A stretch of 64,000 nt of DNA from Proteles cristata cristata (GCA_017311185.1 JAESUZ010002888.1:744001-808000), one strand, 5' to 3'. Positions 13,161 to 25,000 are shown, counted from the first letter of the stretch. Notes: a model not told the origin generated them from the sequence alone. Numbers and translations: made by a program.

Positions 13161-13353
13161 TAATATAGAGGCATACCTAATTTTATTGCACTTTACTGTG
13201 CTTCAGAGACATTGCTTTTTTTACAAACTGAAGTTTTGTGGCAACCTTGGGTTGAACAAGCCTTGATGCCATTTTTCCAATAGCATTTGCTCACTTCACA
13301 TTTCTATGTTGCATTTTGCCAATTCTCACAAAACCTCAAACTTTGTCATTCTT

Positions 13354-13601
13354 TTTTTAAAGTTTTTATTTTATTTATTTTATTTTACAGAGAGATAGAG
13401 TGAGCACAAGTGGGGGAGAGTGGCAGAGGGAGAGAGAGAGAGAGAGAGATTGAGAGAGAGAGAGAGAGAGAGAGAATCCCAAGCAGTTTCCACACTTAGT
13501 GCAGAGCCTAATGCAGGGCTTGATTGCACAACCCTAGGATTATGACCCACGCCGAAATCAAGAGTTGGATACTCAACTGACTGAGCCATCCAGATGTCCC
13601 T
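13354..13601 (-). mobile_element. Felid SINE inside the Tigger element
   Basis: Diverged copy with an expanded GA tract. Flanked by GTCATTCTT / GTAATTCTT. Confidence 0.9.
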
Positions 13602-13851
13602 GTAATTCTTATTATATCTGTTATTGATCTGTGATCAGTAAACTTTAATGTTACTATTGTAATTATTTGGGGGCACCAGGAGACTGTGCCCGTATTCGAT
13701 GGAGAACTTAATTAACACATGTTGTGTGTATTCTGACTGCTTCACTGACTAGCTGTTCCTGTCTCTCTTTTCTCCTCAGAACTCCCTATTCCCTGAAATA
13801 GGACAATACTGAAACTAAGTTCACAACAATATTGAACTACAGAACCTTACA

Positions 13852-14225
13852 ATGGTGTCTAAGTGTACATGTGGAAGGAAGACTCACAAGTCTCTCACTA
13901 TAAATCAAAAGCTAGAAATGATTAAGCTTAGTGAGAAGCCATGTCAAAAGCCAACCTAGGCCAAAAGCCAAGCCTCTTGTACTAAACAGTTGGCCAAGCT
14001 GTGAATGCACAGGAAAAGTTCTTGAAGGAAATTAAAAGTGCACTCCAGCAAACACATGAATAAGAAACAGCTTTACTGCTAATATAAAAAAGTTCAAGTG
14101 GGCTGGGTAGAAGATTAAACCAGCCACAACATTGCCTTAAGCCAAAGCCTCATCCAAAGCAAGGCTCTAACTCTTCAGTTCTATGAAGGCTGGGAGAAGC
14201 GAAGAAGCTGTAGAAGAAAAATTGT
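13852..14225 (+). pseudogene. Broken Tigger transposase fragment
   Basis: About the first 120 codons of a pogo-superfamily transposase (CENP-B-like helix-turn-helix part: 'INQKLEMIKLSE'). An indel after codon 28 breaks the frame and a stop follows within about ten codons. No catalytic DDE domain remains. Confidence 0.75.
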
Positions 14226-14234
14226 CAACTAAAA

Positions 14235-14370
14235 AACCAGTACTAGCTGAGTGATATTGGGTAAGTTATATAACCTCTCTATGCCTCAGTTTCCTTGTCT
14301 ATGAAATGAGGAAAGCCATAGTACTACTTTATAGAGTAGTTTGTGATAACTGCTATATAGGTGATAGTTT
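14235..14370 (+). mobile_element. MIR SINE remnant
   Basis: Good MIR core: 'CTATGCCTCAGTTTCCTTGT' and 'CTATGAAATGAGGAAAGC'. Confidence 0.8.
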
Positions 14371-14562
14371 CTATAAGAAATCAAGAAATGAACAGCAATG
14401 AAAATAAGTGTATTGTAGAATATATATTCATACTCATACAATGTGTTGCATGTGCACACATACTTACACATGATATATTAAAGGAATCATTTAATTAATT
14501 TGGAAAAACTTATTAATTTGTCCTAGGAAGCAATGTTCTTATTCTCATGGGCTCAGACTCTT

Positions 14563-14780
14563 TTTTTAAAACATTTTTTAATGTTAATTTATTTTCGAGA
14601 GAGAGAGAGAGAGAAACAGGGTGTGAGCAGGAGAGGGGCAGAGACAGAATCTGAAGCAGGCTCCAGGCTCTTAGTTAGTTGTCAGCATAGTGCCCAACAT
14701 GGGGCTCAAACTCACAGACCACGAGATTATGACTTGAGCCGAAGCTGGAGGCCCAACTGACTGTGCCACCCAGGTGCCCC
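14563..14780 (-). mobile_element. Felid tRNA-Lys SINE
   Basis: Ends CACCCAGGTGCCCC. An 18-base target duplication (TCATGGGCTCAGACTCTT, one mismatch) at 14545-14562 and 14781-14798. Confidence 0.95.
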
Positions 14781-14798
14781 TCGTGGGCTCAGACTCTT

Positions 14799-15394
14799 AA
14801 GTTCAACATGCTGTTTGCTGGGCCATGCAGATGAGTAGATGAAGAAAATAATGAGTGTGTGGAAGAGATCACATCTCACCGAGAAACTACAGAACGATTC
14901 TAGATTGCTGAGATAAAGCAATCCTGGCTTTAAGGAAAGATCTATCAATGTCCATAAACTCACATTTTTTGCAGTGAGGGAACAAGGCCAGTTAGCCTCG
15001 GAACTCCAGCTTAAATTTGCCTCTTCCCACCACTTTTACTGTGTGTGGAGAAATAGTTTCATCATCAAAATATACACTTCTTTGGCTGTCAAATTCTGAA
15101 ATTATAACATGGATTTATATTTCCTTGGAAATTTGCGGAATAGAAGAGGGTTGAAAATACCCAGCTAACTGTAAAGAAATAAAACTAATATGAAAAATCA
15201 AAGTACATTTTTAAGTAGCATTCTCTAATTCAGAAGGGAATTATGGCTACATATGATCCTAATGGCCATTTTTTTCTCAACTTGTCTTCCCTTCATTCCT
15301 TCCTGCAGCTAAAAGAAAGGTGGTGAATGGTAATATTAGGCCCTAACAATTTAACTTGTAAAGAGAGCAAAGCAAATTATTTTCTAAAACTCTG
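14799..15394. other. Non-coding DNA
   Basis: No gene or repeat recognised. Confidence 0.4.
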
Positions 15395-15600
15395 TCATAG
15401 GCTCAGTTCACTGTTTAGTTTATTTAGACAGACCTTGGTTTGATTCTCACTCTACTTGTTATTCAGTGTGGGGCTCAAACTTTACAACTTGAGCTTCAGT
15501 TTCCTCTTATGTCAAGTGGTCATATTGGTCATGCATCCTCACAAGGACTTAAATACTTGACACAGTACTTGGAACATGCTGAGTGCTTAAAAATTGTATT
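15395..15600 (+). mobile_element. MIR SINE remnant
   Basis: Diverged MIR: 'GACCTTGGTTTGATTCTCAC', 'CTTCAGTTTCCTCTTATGTC', 'ACACAGTACTTGGAACATGC'. Confidence 0.65.
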
Positions 15601-15817
15601 ATCATTTTACTCTAAATTTATACAAGCTGCATTACAATTATGCTCTTGTACTAAAACAGTTGATTGATTTTAATTCTTGGGTTTAAGAAAACCCAATGGT
15701 TCTGTAATTTGTATTTAGAACGCACACTCTTTTTTTCTTCTTGAAACACTCTGGATCTGTTGTTTACCCTAGACTTTACTATTAGGTCACTGACATCTAT
15801 GCATTAAAGAACTTTAT

Positions 15818-16052
15818 TTTTTATTTATTTATTTTTTAATTTTTTTAAATGTTTTATTTATTTCTAGGAGAGAGAGAGACAGCATGAACAGGGGAGGGTC
15901 AGAGAGAGAGGGAGTCACAGACTGAAACAGGCTCCAGGCTCTGAGCTGGCAGTCAGCACAGAGCCCGACGCTGGGCTCGAACCCACGAACCGCGAGATCA
16001 TGACCTAAGCGAAAGTCGGACGCTTAACCGACTAAGCCACCCAGGTGCTCCT
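15818..16052 (-). mobile_element. Felid tRNA-Lys SINE, young subfamily
   Basis: 'TTTCTAGGAGAGAGAGAGAC' and 'AAGCGAAAGTCGGACGC' marks. Target duplication CATTAAAGAACTTTAT with one mismatch. Confidence 0.95.
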
Positions 16053-16914
16053 CATTAAGGAACTTTATATTTAGTTCATTATTTATGTAAAAATAAGGAA
16101 TCAGCAGCCTACACAGCTGAATGAGAATCTTAGAAATGGCCATCTCAACAAAGATGCACCAACATATTAATGCTGTTCTCAGGTAGCAATTTGTTTCCAT
16201 AGCACCTAAGTGGAGAAAGACAAAATTTCTCATTACTCCCCTAAGGCAGAAAAATGTTAAAAGATCCCAGGTTTTGGTAAGGAAAGATGATATTTTCCAG
16301 TATCATCCCATTATCGAAACATTAAAAGTTGGTTTTAGAATTTCTCTGTTCAGTTAACTAAAAGTCTCTCTTAGGCTTGAATTTGAATTCATATGTGCGT
16401 TCAATGTAAAAAGTTTGAGATTTGTTTGACTCACAGGACAAAACATCCGAGTTCCTAGAATCTAAAACACCAGTTTTGCTTAGTTTAAAAAATAAATAAT
16501 AAAAGAAAAAACATCTCCTTGATAAATATGAACCTAGGAGGAGTCTGAAAATGTCAAAATGTAATATCCATGTGATCACGAATGAGAAGGAGGGCAATTT
16601 AGTCATTATTTATTCGTTTAAGAAACATTTTTTGGAAAACTTCTAAGTACCTGTCACTGTTAAATGCACTGGGGACAGTCATGTAAAACAGCCCCTGCCT
16701 CCAAGAAGCTTCAGGAAGCAAAGGAAAGGGACTGGGCCATCGATGGTTATACCAGGGGGTAGAAAATGTTTCACTGGTAAGATGAAGTAGGATGCTGTGG
16801 GAACATCATGAGAGAGAAACCAGGAATCAAAAAGAAATTAAGCTGAAGAACGAGAAAAAAGAGACTACTCAAAAAAAGCAAAAACAATTTTAATAAAGAA
16901 AATGTCTACCCTTC
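16053..16914. other. Non-coding DNA beyond the NPY1R 3' end
   Basis: No gene or clear repeat seen. Confidence 0.4.
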
Positions 16915-18157
16915 TACAATTAAGCACATTTAATATGTTTATTAATACACTGAAGTTATATCTTGTTCTTTAAAATATCTTCTCTCCAAATGACTCTGAG
17001 GCTCCATCATGATTACAGGATGCATGAAATTAAGTATATTAAGATAACACGACCACTTAGTACTCCATAAAGTACATTATTTACAAGACTCCACAAGGCA
17101 CACAGTTTATACTAGTTAATATGGGCTATATGAAGTGTTCTTAGTTTTCAGGCATTTATCCCTGCTAGCCAGGGTGAACATTCTTTTAACATTATACTTT
17201 GGTGTCCTCCTTTGAAAAATGGACATTGAAAAAGTTAAAAATGAGTTACTATACAGGCACTGATGTATGGAAAATGCACTCTGTATTTTTACACATTGAA
17301 AGCTGGAAATGCCTTTTGAGCCACATATATATTTAGGCTAGAAAACTCGACAAACAGTGAACAGTCTGTGAAGAATGGAAAGCCTCTTGACCAACAGTTC
17401 AGATGAATATAATTCAACATTTGCTGCACTACTAGTTTGCTTGTTAAGTTAGTTGTTCTGAAACCCTTTGGTTGTCAGGTACCAAAATAGTTTTGAAGTT
17501 AGAGAACTGCTTTCCCACTTAATTCTTGTGGGTGGCCCAATTCCCCATGATATTCACAGCTGAGAAGTATTTTTATGCATTTTTATCTTAAGTGATAAAT
17601 CAAGAGCAAATTAAATCCTGTCTTAAATTTTAAAAAAATGCAAATTACTCTTCAATGACTTCAAACTGTAGGTATATGAGACAGACTCGGCTCCACATCT
17701 TGAATGCTGCTTTTGCATGCTGTCACCTCTGTAACAGACTGAAATGTCTATCATTACATCAGGCTGCCCAATCTATTGGCCATGTAACCTAATCAAACCA
17801 CTATGGCCCAATCTAATGCATGTCAGATACCGTGCTTCTGAAGTCAGTCAATAGTAATACTTTAAAGCAATTTCCTTCCAGCAAGTCGAATATACAAGTC
17901 TTTGTATTATATGCATAAGTTTACAAAAAGCACTTCGAGGATGTCTGATCAAAACTATTGTCAGAAGATTCCAAAGCCCACACCTTTTGTCCAAATGTAA
18001 TTACGACGGTTACAATAAAAGCGGTAAAAAGCAAGACAAGCAAATCTTGGGCTTTCTTAAATGATTACAACCTCACTCCGTGGGGGAATGAAAGTGTTGT
18101 TGCGGGTTGTGCTTGGTTTTAGACAGATGTTACCCGGGGCCATATGTTAGAGCAGTT
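16915..18157 (-). other. NPY1R: NPY1R 3' UTR
   Basis: About 1.24 kb follows the stop codon up to the first canonical AATAAA on the minus strand. The stretch has no SINE or LINE insertion, unlike the DNA just beyond it. The length agrees with the roughly 1.3 kb 3' UTR expected for mammalian Y1. The end is set only by the poly(A) signal and is approximate. Confidence 0.65.
16938..16943 (-). terminator. NPY1R: NPY1R poly(A) signal AATAAA
   Basis: TTTATT on the plus strand is AATAAA on the minus strand. An ATTAAA lies just beyond at 16929-16934. It is the only canonical hexamer found between the NPY1R stop and 16.9 kb. Confidence 0.65.
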
Positions 18158-19406
18158 TCAGATTTTTTCATTATCATCATTGTTGATTTTCTTAAATGCG
18201 ACTGGGCTTGCTTGTTTCAAAGACGTCTTAGAAACATCTGTGTGCATGGTAGACATGGCTATTGTCTCATAGTCATCATCCCGAGACCGGAAATCACAAA
18301 AGTTAAAGAAGAACTGTAAGTCTCTCTGGAAATTTTTGTTCAGAAATCCATAAAATATGGGGTTGACACAAGTGGATATCATCGCCGTAAGATGGCACAG
18401 CAGGAAGAGTAGATTGTGGTTGCACGTGGCAATGATCTGATGGTTCCAGTCAAACACAGTGTTAAAGATGGTCAGAGGCAGCCAGCAGACTGCAAATGCT
18501 ACCACAATGGACAATAGCATGATGTTGATTCTTTTGGTTTCACTGGACCTGTACTTATTGTCTCTCATCTTGTCCATCATGTTGTTTCTCCTTTTTAAGC
18601 GTATATATATCTACGGAGAGAAAAAAAGTTCAAATAGAACCACCCAGTTAATGTGGAATTCTGTGGAAAGCAGGTTAAAATGAAAATGGTAGGGAAGAAA
18701 GTGTTCTTACCTTGAAGTAGCAAATAAATATGAAACAGAGTGGGCCAAAATACTGCAGCATCAAGAGAAGAGTGGTGTACGACAACCTATGAGAGTCTGA
18801 TGGAAATTTATCAAAGCACACGTATTTATCCTTGAATGCGTCGAGTGTTACGTTCTGGAACGGCTCATCAGTCAGTACTTGATAGATGAGAAAAGGTAAA
18901 GAAGAAACCACGGCAAGGACCCAAATGACGGCAATACCTACGTAAGCATGTCTGTTATTTGGTCTCCACCCTCGTGGGTTGATTATCAGCTGATGTCGCT
19001 CCACAGCGATGAGAACCAGAGAGAAAATGGACACGGTGATTGAAACACACTGCACAAAAGGATTCAATTTGCACATCGCCTCACCAAACACCCAGTGGTC
19101 CATTAATGTGTAGACAAATGTGAAGGGGAGACACATGATGGCAACAAGCAAGTCTGAGAAGGAAAGGTTCACAATCAGGATATTGGTAACATTTCTCATC
19201 TCCTTTTGTTTCAGGATGATAACGATCAAGGCCAGGTTTCCAGAGACTCCAAGAATTATTACAGCTCCGTAAGCAAGGGCTAATGTAAATATCATGGCCA
19301 AGGGCAGATGACAATCATCACTTTCAAAAGCCAAAAACTGGGAATTCTCTGAAAAATTACATAAGATTGAATGATTTTCAACCTGGGAAATTAATGTTGA
19401 ATTCAT
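18158..19406 (-). CDS. NPY1R: Neuropeptide Y receptor Y1 (two coding exons)
   Basis: Coding sequence joins 19406-18711 and 18610-18158, giving 382 residues. It is a plasma-membrane class A GPCR; the family binds NPY and PYY and signals mainly through Gi/o to lower cAMP, acting in appetite, vasoconstriction and anxiety circuits. Seven hydrophobic segments are visible. N-terminal glycosylation sequons are at N2, N11 and N17. Other marks are the 2.50 aspartate at D85, the extracellular disulfide pair C112/C197, an ERH version of DRY at 136-138, CWLP at 274-277, the ligand-site aspartate D286, NPIFY at 315-319, and a likely palmitoylated cysteine C337 followed by a Ser/Thr-rich tail. The start is the first ATG after a good splice acceptor. 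The protein is two residues shorter than human Y1 (384, from memory), apparently one lost in the N-terminus and one in an Asn run near the C-terminus. No frameshift or lost key residue is seen. Identity is very secure. Confidence 0.98.
18611..18710 (-). other. NPY1R: NPY1R coding intron (100 bases)
   Basis: On the minus strand the donor reads TTCAAG|GTAAGAAC and the acceptor TTTTTTTCTCTCCGTAG|ATATATA. The intron lies between codons (phase 0), after transmembrane segment 5 at residue K232. The Y1 gene is known for a single short intron at this position (about 97 bases in human, from memory). Removing it restores the continuous receptor frame. Confidence 0.95.
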
Positions 19407-19557
19407 TTTGATTGGTTTGGTTGGTACAGATTACTCTAGACACATGGAAAATATGTTTCTTCAAAGCAGATCAAATATTCAGCTTATTCTTATCCTCCAT
19501 ATTGCAATCCATTTATCAAAATTATTCTGAATTCTTCACCCCCTTGAACAGAACAAT
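19407..19557 (-). other. NPY1R: NPY1R 5' UTR part of exon 2
   Basis: Reading the minus strand, TCATTTTCTCTTTACAG is a textbook pyrimidine-rich acceptor ending at 19558. The exon would begin at 19557 and run 151 bases of leader to the ATG at 19406. The leader is AT-rich. It contains one ATG in a short upstream frame, in the stretch just after the acceptor. The boundary is inferred from the splice signal. Confidence 0.75.
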
Positions 19558-21133
19558 CTGTAAAGAGAAAATGACCAATGGCATTACTTATTTCATTGAA
19601 GACAGTCAAAATGAATTCTGACTCATAGTGCTGTTTTAGGTGAAGACACTGAAATACAGAAACATATGTAATCTTTATAAACACCTTTTTTAAAATAGCA
19701 GAAACAGTGCAAACATTTTGGAAAAAAACTTCTAATATTTTTAATTGGGCTAGCAATTGACTCCATTACTATGTTTTGATCCAGCAAAATGTAATAGTCT
19801 ATAAATTAGAAGTCTATATAAATCTCATGCCCAAAGTCTTAGACAAACCACTGTCAACAGATTCTTAAATATTGTGAAAATATGAGCATGCAACAAAAAA
19901 ATTTAATGTACAGGTTAAAACATAAGATATAAAACAAATAAAAACAACAAAAAACACATTTCCCTAATTCTTCCTCTTATACTAGAGAAATGAAATAATT
20001 AAGCTGTACTAATAGCTCCACCATACACTGTGTTCTTTAAGGCAAACATTATTGAGCACAAGCATATTCAAAAGGAGATGATCAATTTAGTGAAACATCA
20101 AAACACTTTGTCATATGGAGAGCCGTGGAAGGGACAGAAGATGTCTAACCCAGAAAAGAATAGGAATGGTACAGATGTCTTCTCATATTTGAATGGGCAG
20201 CATGCACTATAGGAAACTGGGCTTAGGATATTTAACTATACAAGCTAGAAACAGGGCCAAGGGAACTATATTACAGTGTGTTTAAAAACAAAACAAAAAT
20301 TTCACATCGCTATGAGGAACAGAAGTTTAATCAAATGAAATCAACTGCCTGCAGAACTATGGAGTGTCCCATATACAAGAGCCCGTACCTACTACATGAA
20401 AGACTTTTGGGGAGCTCTTGCATTGTGTGGGAGATTCAACTGGGTAATTCTGAAGTTCCTTCTAACTTTAAGATTCGAGGAGTCTATTGATATGTCAAAA
20501 GCTTTCAAAGAATTTCTAAGGTTTTATGCAAGTAAATATCCTCCCTCCTCACTAGACTGTATACTGACACAATGCCGGGGTCTACATTTTAGTGGTAATT
20601 TTGATCCTTCAGAGCATTTTGTGATACAAAGATTCTTTTCTTACCAACAGGACAAATTACAGACAAATGTTTTTAGAGATTAAAAGCTCCTTTAAAAAAA
20701 AAAAATCTGAGTTCCCCTAGACTGTTAAATAAATAGATGAGATTAGGGATTTCTTATGTTAATTAACAGGCTATTGTGCTCGTGTTAAGAAAGGGAATTG
20801 CATTTATTTCTTTTTTTATGTGAGAATAAAGAAAATCATGCAGATTTACTTCCATTTCAAAGGGGATAAGAAATTTAATGAAACATTTGCCTTTTAAATG
20901 ACACCTCTAATAAACCTTTTCTTGAGTATTTTTGCTTTCTAGAACATGAGGTGTTTATTATAAAACCACAACTTGGCTTTTATAAAACTGAATAAAAATA
21001 AAGACTTCTAACATTTAGTGAGAATGAAACTATTAAGGCGAGGAAAGATTTTACCTGTAAATGGTTTTAGAAGCACGGGTCTCCCCTTCTCAACAACTAG
21101 TAAATAATGACACCTAACCTTAATGCATTAAAT

Positions 21134-21347
21134 GGAGCGCCTGGGTGGCTCAGTAGGTTAAGAATCTGACTTTGGCTCAGGCCATGATTTTGCCTGAGTT
21201 TGTGGGTTGGAGCCCTGCATCGGGCTCTGTACTGACAGCTCAGAGCCTGGAGCCTGCTTCAGGTTCTGTGTCTCCCTCTCTCTCTCAGCCCCTCCCACTC
21301 CCCACTCTCAAAAATAAATAAACATTAAAATTTTTAAAAATAAATAA
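21134..21347 (+). mobile_element. Felid tRNA-Lys SINE in NPY1R intron
   Basis: Head GGAGCGCCTGGGTGGCTCAG, CT-rich part and A-rich tail, with CTTAATGCA duplicated at both ends. Opposite in sense to NPY1R. Confidence 0.94.
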
Positions 21348-21479
21348 ACTTAATGCAGTAATTACCATTTTTCTCTTAAGAATACCAAAAGCAGAGAGAA
21401 TAATCTCTGTCTCTTAGTGTTTGAGAACAAGCCTTGAAGAAGTAATAATCTAACATTTCATTTTGGGGGGGAATTTATA

Positions 21480-21661
21480 GTTGTTTTTATTGTTTATTAT
21501 TTATTTTTGAGAGAGAGACAGAGCGATAGCAGAGGAGGGGCAGAGAGAGAGGGACACAGAATCTGAAGCAGGGTACAGGCTCTGAGCGGTCAGCACAAAC
21601 TGTGAGATTATGGCCTGAGCAGAAGTCAGATGCTCTACCAACTGCGCCATACAGGCGCCCC
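21480..21661 (-). mobile_element. Felid SINE with internal deletion, in NPY1R intron
   Basis: Has the GA block and CAGGCGCCCC end but lacks the central 'cgggctcgaaccca' part, so the B box is lost. Same sense as NPY1R. Confidence 0.9.
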
Positions 21662-21665
21662 TAGA

Positions 21666-22310
21666 ATACTTATTTCGTACCAGGCACTGTTTTAGTGGAA
21701 ACAACAGTGACCTCATGGAGTTTCCAGTCTTGCGGGCAAAGAAAGCCAAGAAGGGGTAGTATGCCAGATGATACGTATCATGCAGAAAAATAAAGCAAGG
21801 AAGGGGTTCTGGGGTTGTTGAGATCTGTACTTTATTACTGGGTGGTAGGGAAGGCCTCTGCTTGTCCGAAACGGTGGCATATGAGCTAAGACCTGACAGC
21901 GGTGAGTGAGGAGGCCATATTGATATGTCAGGGCTGTATCCTATCTGGAAAGAACAAAGACCGGAGTTTACCTGGCATATTAAATAGCAATGATAAATGG
22001 AATAAATAAGAGAGAGACTAATAGGAAAATAATTAGGAAGGGTAAGCAGAAGAGGAACAGAATATGTAAGTATAATGAGCACTGGGTGTTATGTGGAAAC
22101 TAATTTGACAATAAACTATTTGTAAAAAAAAAAAAAAAAAGAATATATGAGTAATGTAAGTATTCCATGGAACAGTCTTTTTCTCTGAGAAAGAGGAGGA
22201 ATCCTGGAGTCTTTGGTAAAAGTGTGAAGGTCTAGGACTTGTTTTACATTATTACTCTAGCTGCTGCTTTCCAGACTTAAGACAGGAAAGAAAAGAAGTA
22301 GGGAGATTCA
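21666..22310 (+). mobile_element. Ancient interspersed repeat, family not named
   Basis: Contains 'TACCAGGCACTGTTTTAG', 'CCTCATGGAGTTTCCAGTCT', 'TAGGGAAGGCCTCTGCTTGT' and 'ATTACTCTAGCTGCTGCTTT', phrases of a widespread old mammalian repeat. A related copy lies at 46590-48290. Interrupted by a LINE-1 tail at about 22070-22140. Confidence 0.5.
22070..22140 (+). mobile_element. Very short LINE-1 3' tail insertion
   Basis: Only the last part of a carnivore LINE-1 ('gagcactgggtgttatgtgg', 'gacaataaactatttgta') and a 17-base A-run. The same tail is at 53230-53297. Severe 5' truncation. Confidence 0.75.
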
Positions 22311-23929
22311 TTAAGAGGCTATTTCAATAACGGAGACACAGACTGAGGTGTTTAAAGTGCAAAGGAAGAAAAATAGAAAATTTAAATCCATTGAGTTATT
22401 TTGACAAAATTCTATAATACTGGAATTAATGTAAACACTTATCAATTCTTACGAGTGCAGGCTACCAAGTCAGCTTCCTGCAATGGTTTCAAGGGCATAT
22501 ACTGAAATTCAGCTCTCGTCCCTTTAAAATTATATTTGATGGACATGCTCTGTGATGGAATTACTTCTACTAAGTAGATGCTAACTTAACTATACAGAAA
22601 ATGCAAACTACTTCTTTTTAAGTGTTTGCAAAGCCTCCTTTTCTAAATGTTATGTTCAGTAGTCATTCCAGTTTGGTAAAACCCTCTGTGCTGGATAAAA
22701 TGTGTATTTTCAGCCTATCATAGTATAATTTCAAGAAAGGATAGTTGTCAGGAAGTAATACTCAGAGAGAAAGCATTCACACATTGTCTTTGCACAAGGA
22801 AAAATAAGTTGATATTCACTATTCCGATATTTAAAATAAGATATGCAACTACAGACACTGCAAAAATTCAAGGTTGTTAGATCTCAATATAGTGATCATG
22901 AGCCATTAGAGACAAAATAGAGATACTACATACATCACCAGTTGGAAAACTGGCCTCCTTCCAAAGGGAAATTTCCTCCTCCTTTCCAATTGAAATACTG
23001 GTCTTCACTGCTTCCTGTTCTTAGTGCTGTTACCATCTGAAAATACAGGTTTCTAGTCATACCCTGCAGCAGATACATTTTTTTGTATACTCAGAATTGG
23101 CTGTTCACCTTACTTGTTTTGGAAAAGGAATGTCAGGCGTGTTACACAGAGCCTCCCAAAGTTACTGCTAGTTGATCTATGTGAGTTACATAATTCTCTC
23201 CTCCTTTCTCTCCCAGGAGGGCTGGTTCAATAGACAGCTGCATTACAACGAAAAGGAAAGCCTAATAATGCAGTAGTCACCCGCCGACAAGCACTCAGTC
23301 TGTAGGCACAGGTGGGGTACTGGGCTGGAAAGCTTTCTGCTCTCTACCAGGAAAGCAGTCTAGAATCTTGAGGCTGACAGATACTGTTTCTCTGTTTCTG
23401 TCCAGGGAGTGACAGGCAAGTTTTGCACTTCCCCCTGCCTGGGGACCACCTAGCGAGATATGCTTTTTCTAGGATCCAGGTAGGAATGACAAATCTGAAA
23501 GCTCTGGGGGTGAGGGAGGGGAAGAGATGTCAAAACACACTCCTTTGCCCTCCCTTAACTTTTTCCTGTGCTCCAGCAGTTACCAAAGAATGAAATGGGC
23601 TGGTTAAATCAAAAGTCTTTTTGCCACGCTTCCATGCCCACCTTTTTCCATACAGTGTCATTAGGGGAACTGCCCCAAATTTTTCACATTCCTAACCTTT
23701 CGGCCCCCTCTTCCATTTGTCAGCCGTCTATCAAGAAACGAGGTCTCTCTACCTGCGATGATGAGAACTGGCAAACAAAGCATCCAAACCAAAAATAAGA
23801 AGCAGCGCCAGCCAGTTCTCTCTGGACCAATATCAGTTCTTACAACATTCGCCTTTCTCCAGTCTAGCTGGAGAGACCACCGGGTACCCTCTTCAGCCAC
23901 CCTACCTCCAGCCCATGCATTGGGACCCT
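22311..23929. other. Unassigned intronic DNA upstream of NPY1R exon 2
   Basis: No repeat recognised in 1.6 kb. Free of recent insertions; could hold conserved regulatory elements, but none is identified. Confidence 0.35.
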
Positions 23930-24705
23930 CCAGTGCTAACCCTGCCGGGTTCCATCATCGCCGTTCCCAAAGGAGCTAAAGAGTTGATGACTGAAACTCA
24001 GAAGTAAGAGGCTAGGGCTCAGGGCATCTTCCAGGGCGTAGCGACAGGCTGGACGGGCCCAGCACGGACGGATCGGGGCTCCATTCCAGCCCAGAGGCGG
24101 GAACCCACAAGTGTCTGGGGACGCCGTGCCTGGGCCCCAGGGTCCGCGGGCCCCCCGTGGGGCAGGTGCCGCGGGACGGGGACCAAAGTGGACCACTCGC
24201 CAAACCCACCCTTCCTCAGACCATCCCAGCCACTGGTTCCTCCGCCCAAACTCCAGCGCAGCCTCCAGGGCAGCCAGCTCCAAAAAAAAAACCAAAAAAA
24301 ACAAAAAAACACAAACACAAACAAAACAACACAAACAAACAACCGGCGGAAGATGCGCGAGGTCAGGGGAACACGGCCTTACGGGAACCTGAAGAGGGGA
24401 GAACTCAGGTCCGCGTCCCGAAATCCTCGCGGAGCAGGGTGTGCGGATGCTGTCAAGTCCCGGGTACGAACGGCGGCCCACGCCCATAGGCAGGAGTCTC
24501 GGAGTTGTGCGTTCAGAGGCAGCACCTTGCGACCTACCTGCGCCGGGAGCCCGACTGAACAGCTGACTCCAAGCCCCACCTGTTTCCCCAGAGTGAATTC
24601 CGGGCACTAGGCATATTTTTGGTTTTTTTCTTTTTCTCTTCTCCTCCACCCCCTCAATGAGAGATTTCTCAAAAGTCCCTAAGAAGATGTAAACTTGAAA
24701 CTTAC

Positions 24706-25000
24706 CCACTGTTGGATTCGTCTTTTTCTCCGGTTTATTAAAGCGGGAAGAACGGTAACGGAAGGGAGCAGAGCCGGGAGAAAAGATCCGCTGGTATTTC
24801 TCCTGCTGAGATCCTAAAGATTGATGAAGATAGGAAGAGACGCCCCCTTAAAGCCGAACTCCACCTCATCCCCAGATCACGTGACGGCGCCCCGCGAGTA
24901 GCGCCTGATGCTCCCCCCACAAACACCTCGGCTTGGATATACACTTTGGGGGTGCGTTGCCTAGAAATTCTGAAAGGAAAAGAAATGAAACATCCACACG
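24706..25000 (-). other. NPY1R: Candidate NPY1R non-coding exon 1
   Basis: Within the first CpG island the minus strand carries CAACAGTGG|GTAAGTTT, a near-perfect donor with the intron starting at 24705. Pairing it with the acceptor at 19558 gives a 5'-UTR intron of about 5.1 kb, close to the several-kb first intron known for mammalian Y1. The 5' limit is not visible; 25000 is a placeholder. Human Y1 uses several alternative first exons, so other leaders may exist. Confidence 0.45.
24878..24883. promoter_or_regulatory. E-box CACGTG (USF/MYC type)
   Basis: The palindrome CACGTG followed by ACGG makes a combined E-box and CRE-like half-site (CACGTGACG), a few tens to 170 bases upstream of the predicted NPY1R donor. 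The motif is exact; factor binding is inferred. Confidence 0.4.

Larger units (their letters stand above)
13166..14225 (+). mobile_element. Tigger-type DNA transposon remnant
   Basis: The 5' terminal sequence 'GAGGCATACCTAATTTTATT' opens the element, followed by characteristic leader ('gtggcaaccttgggttgaac'). The transposase start at 13852 reads MVSKCTCGRKTHKSLTINQK, the N-terminal DNA-binding part of a pogo/Tigger transposase, then frameshifts and stops. The 3' half is missing and a SINE interrupts the leader. Extinct in placental mammals, so no activity is expected. Confidence 0.85.
19558..24704 (-). other. NPY1R: NPY1R 5'-UTR intron (predicted)
   Basis: About 5.1 kb between the predicted leader exon and exon 2. 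It contains two felid SINEs (21134-21347 and 21480-21661), an ancient repeat (21666-22310) with a tiny LINE-1 tail insertion, and an L2-like scrap near 20.55-20.65 kb. The stretch 22.3-23.9 kb shows nothing I recognise. The donor assignment is inferred. Confidence 0.5.

Noticed and set aside
18675..18710. In-frame continuation of NPY1R exon 2 to a stop at 18675 (243-residue form)
   Set aside because: The extra residues come from reading into the intron past a strong GTAAGA donor. Splicing to 18610 restores the full receptor.
21501..22082. 193-codon minus-strand frame
   Set aside because: Runs across a SINE and an old interspersed repeat; part of the translation is SINE sequence.
23936..24709. 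257-codon minus-strand frame in CpG island 1
   Set aside because: No family features and composition driven by GC content. Lies in the NPY1R promoter region.
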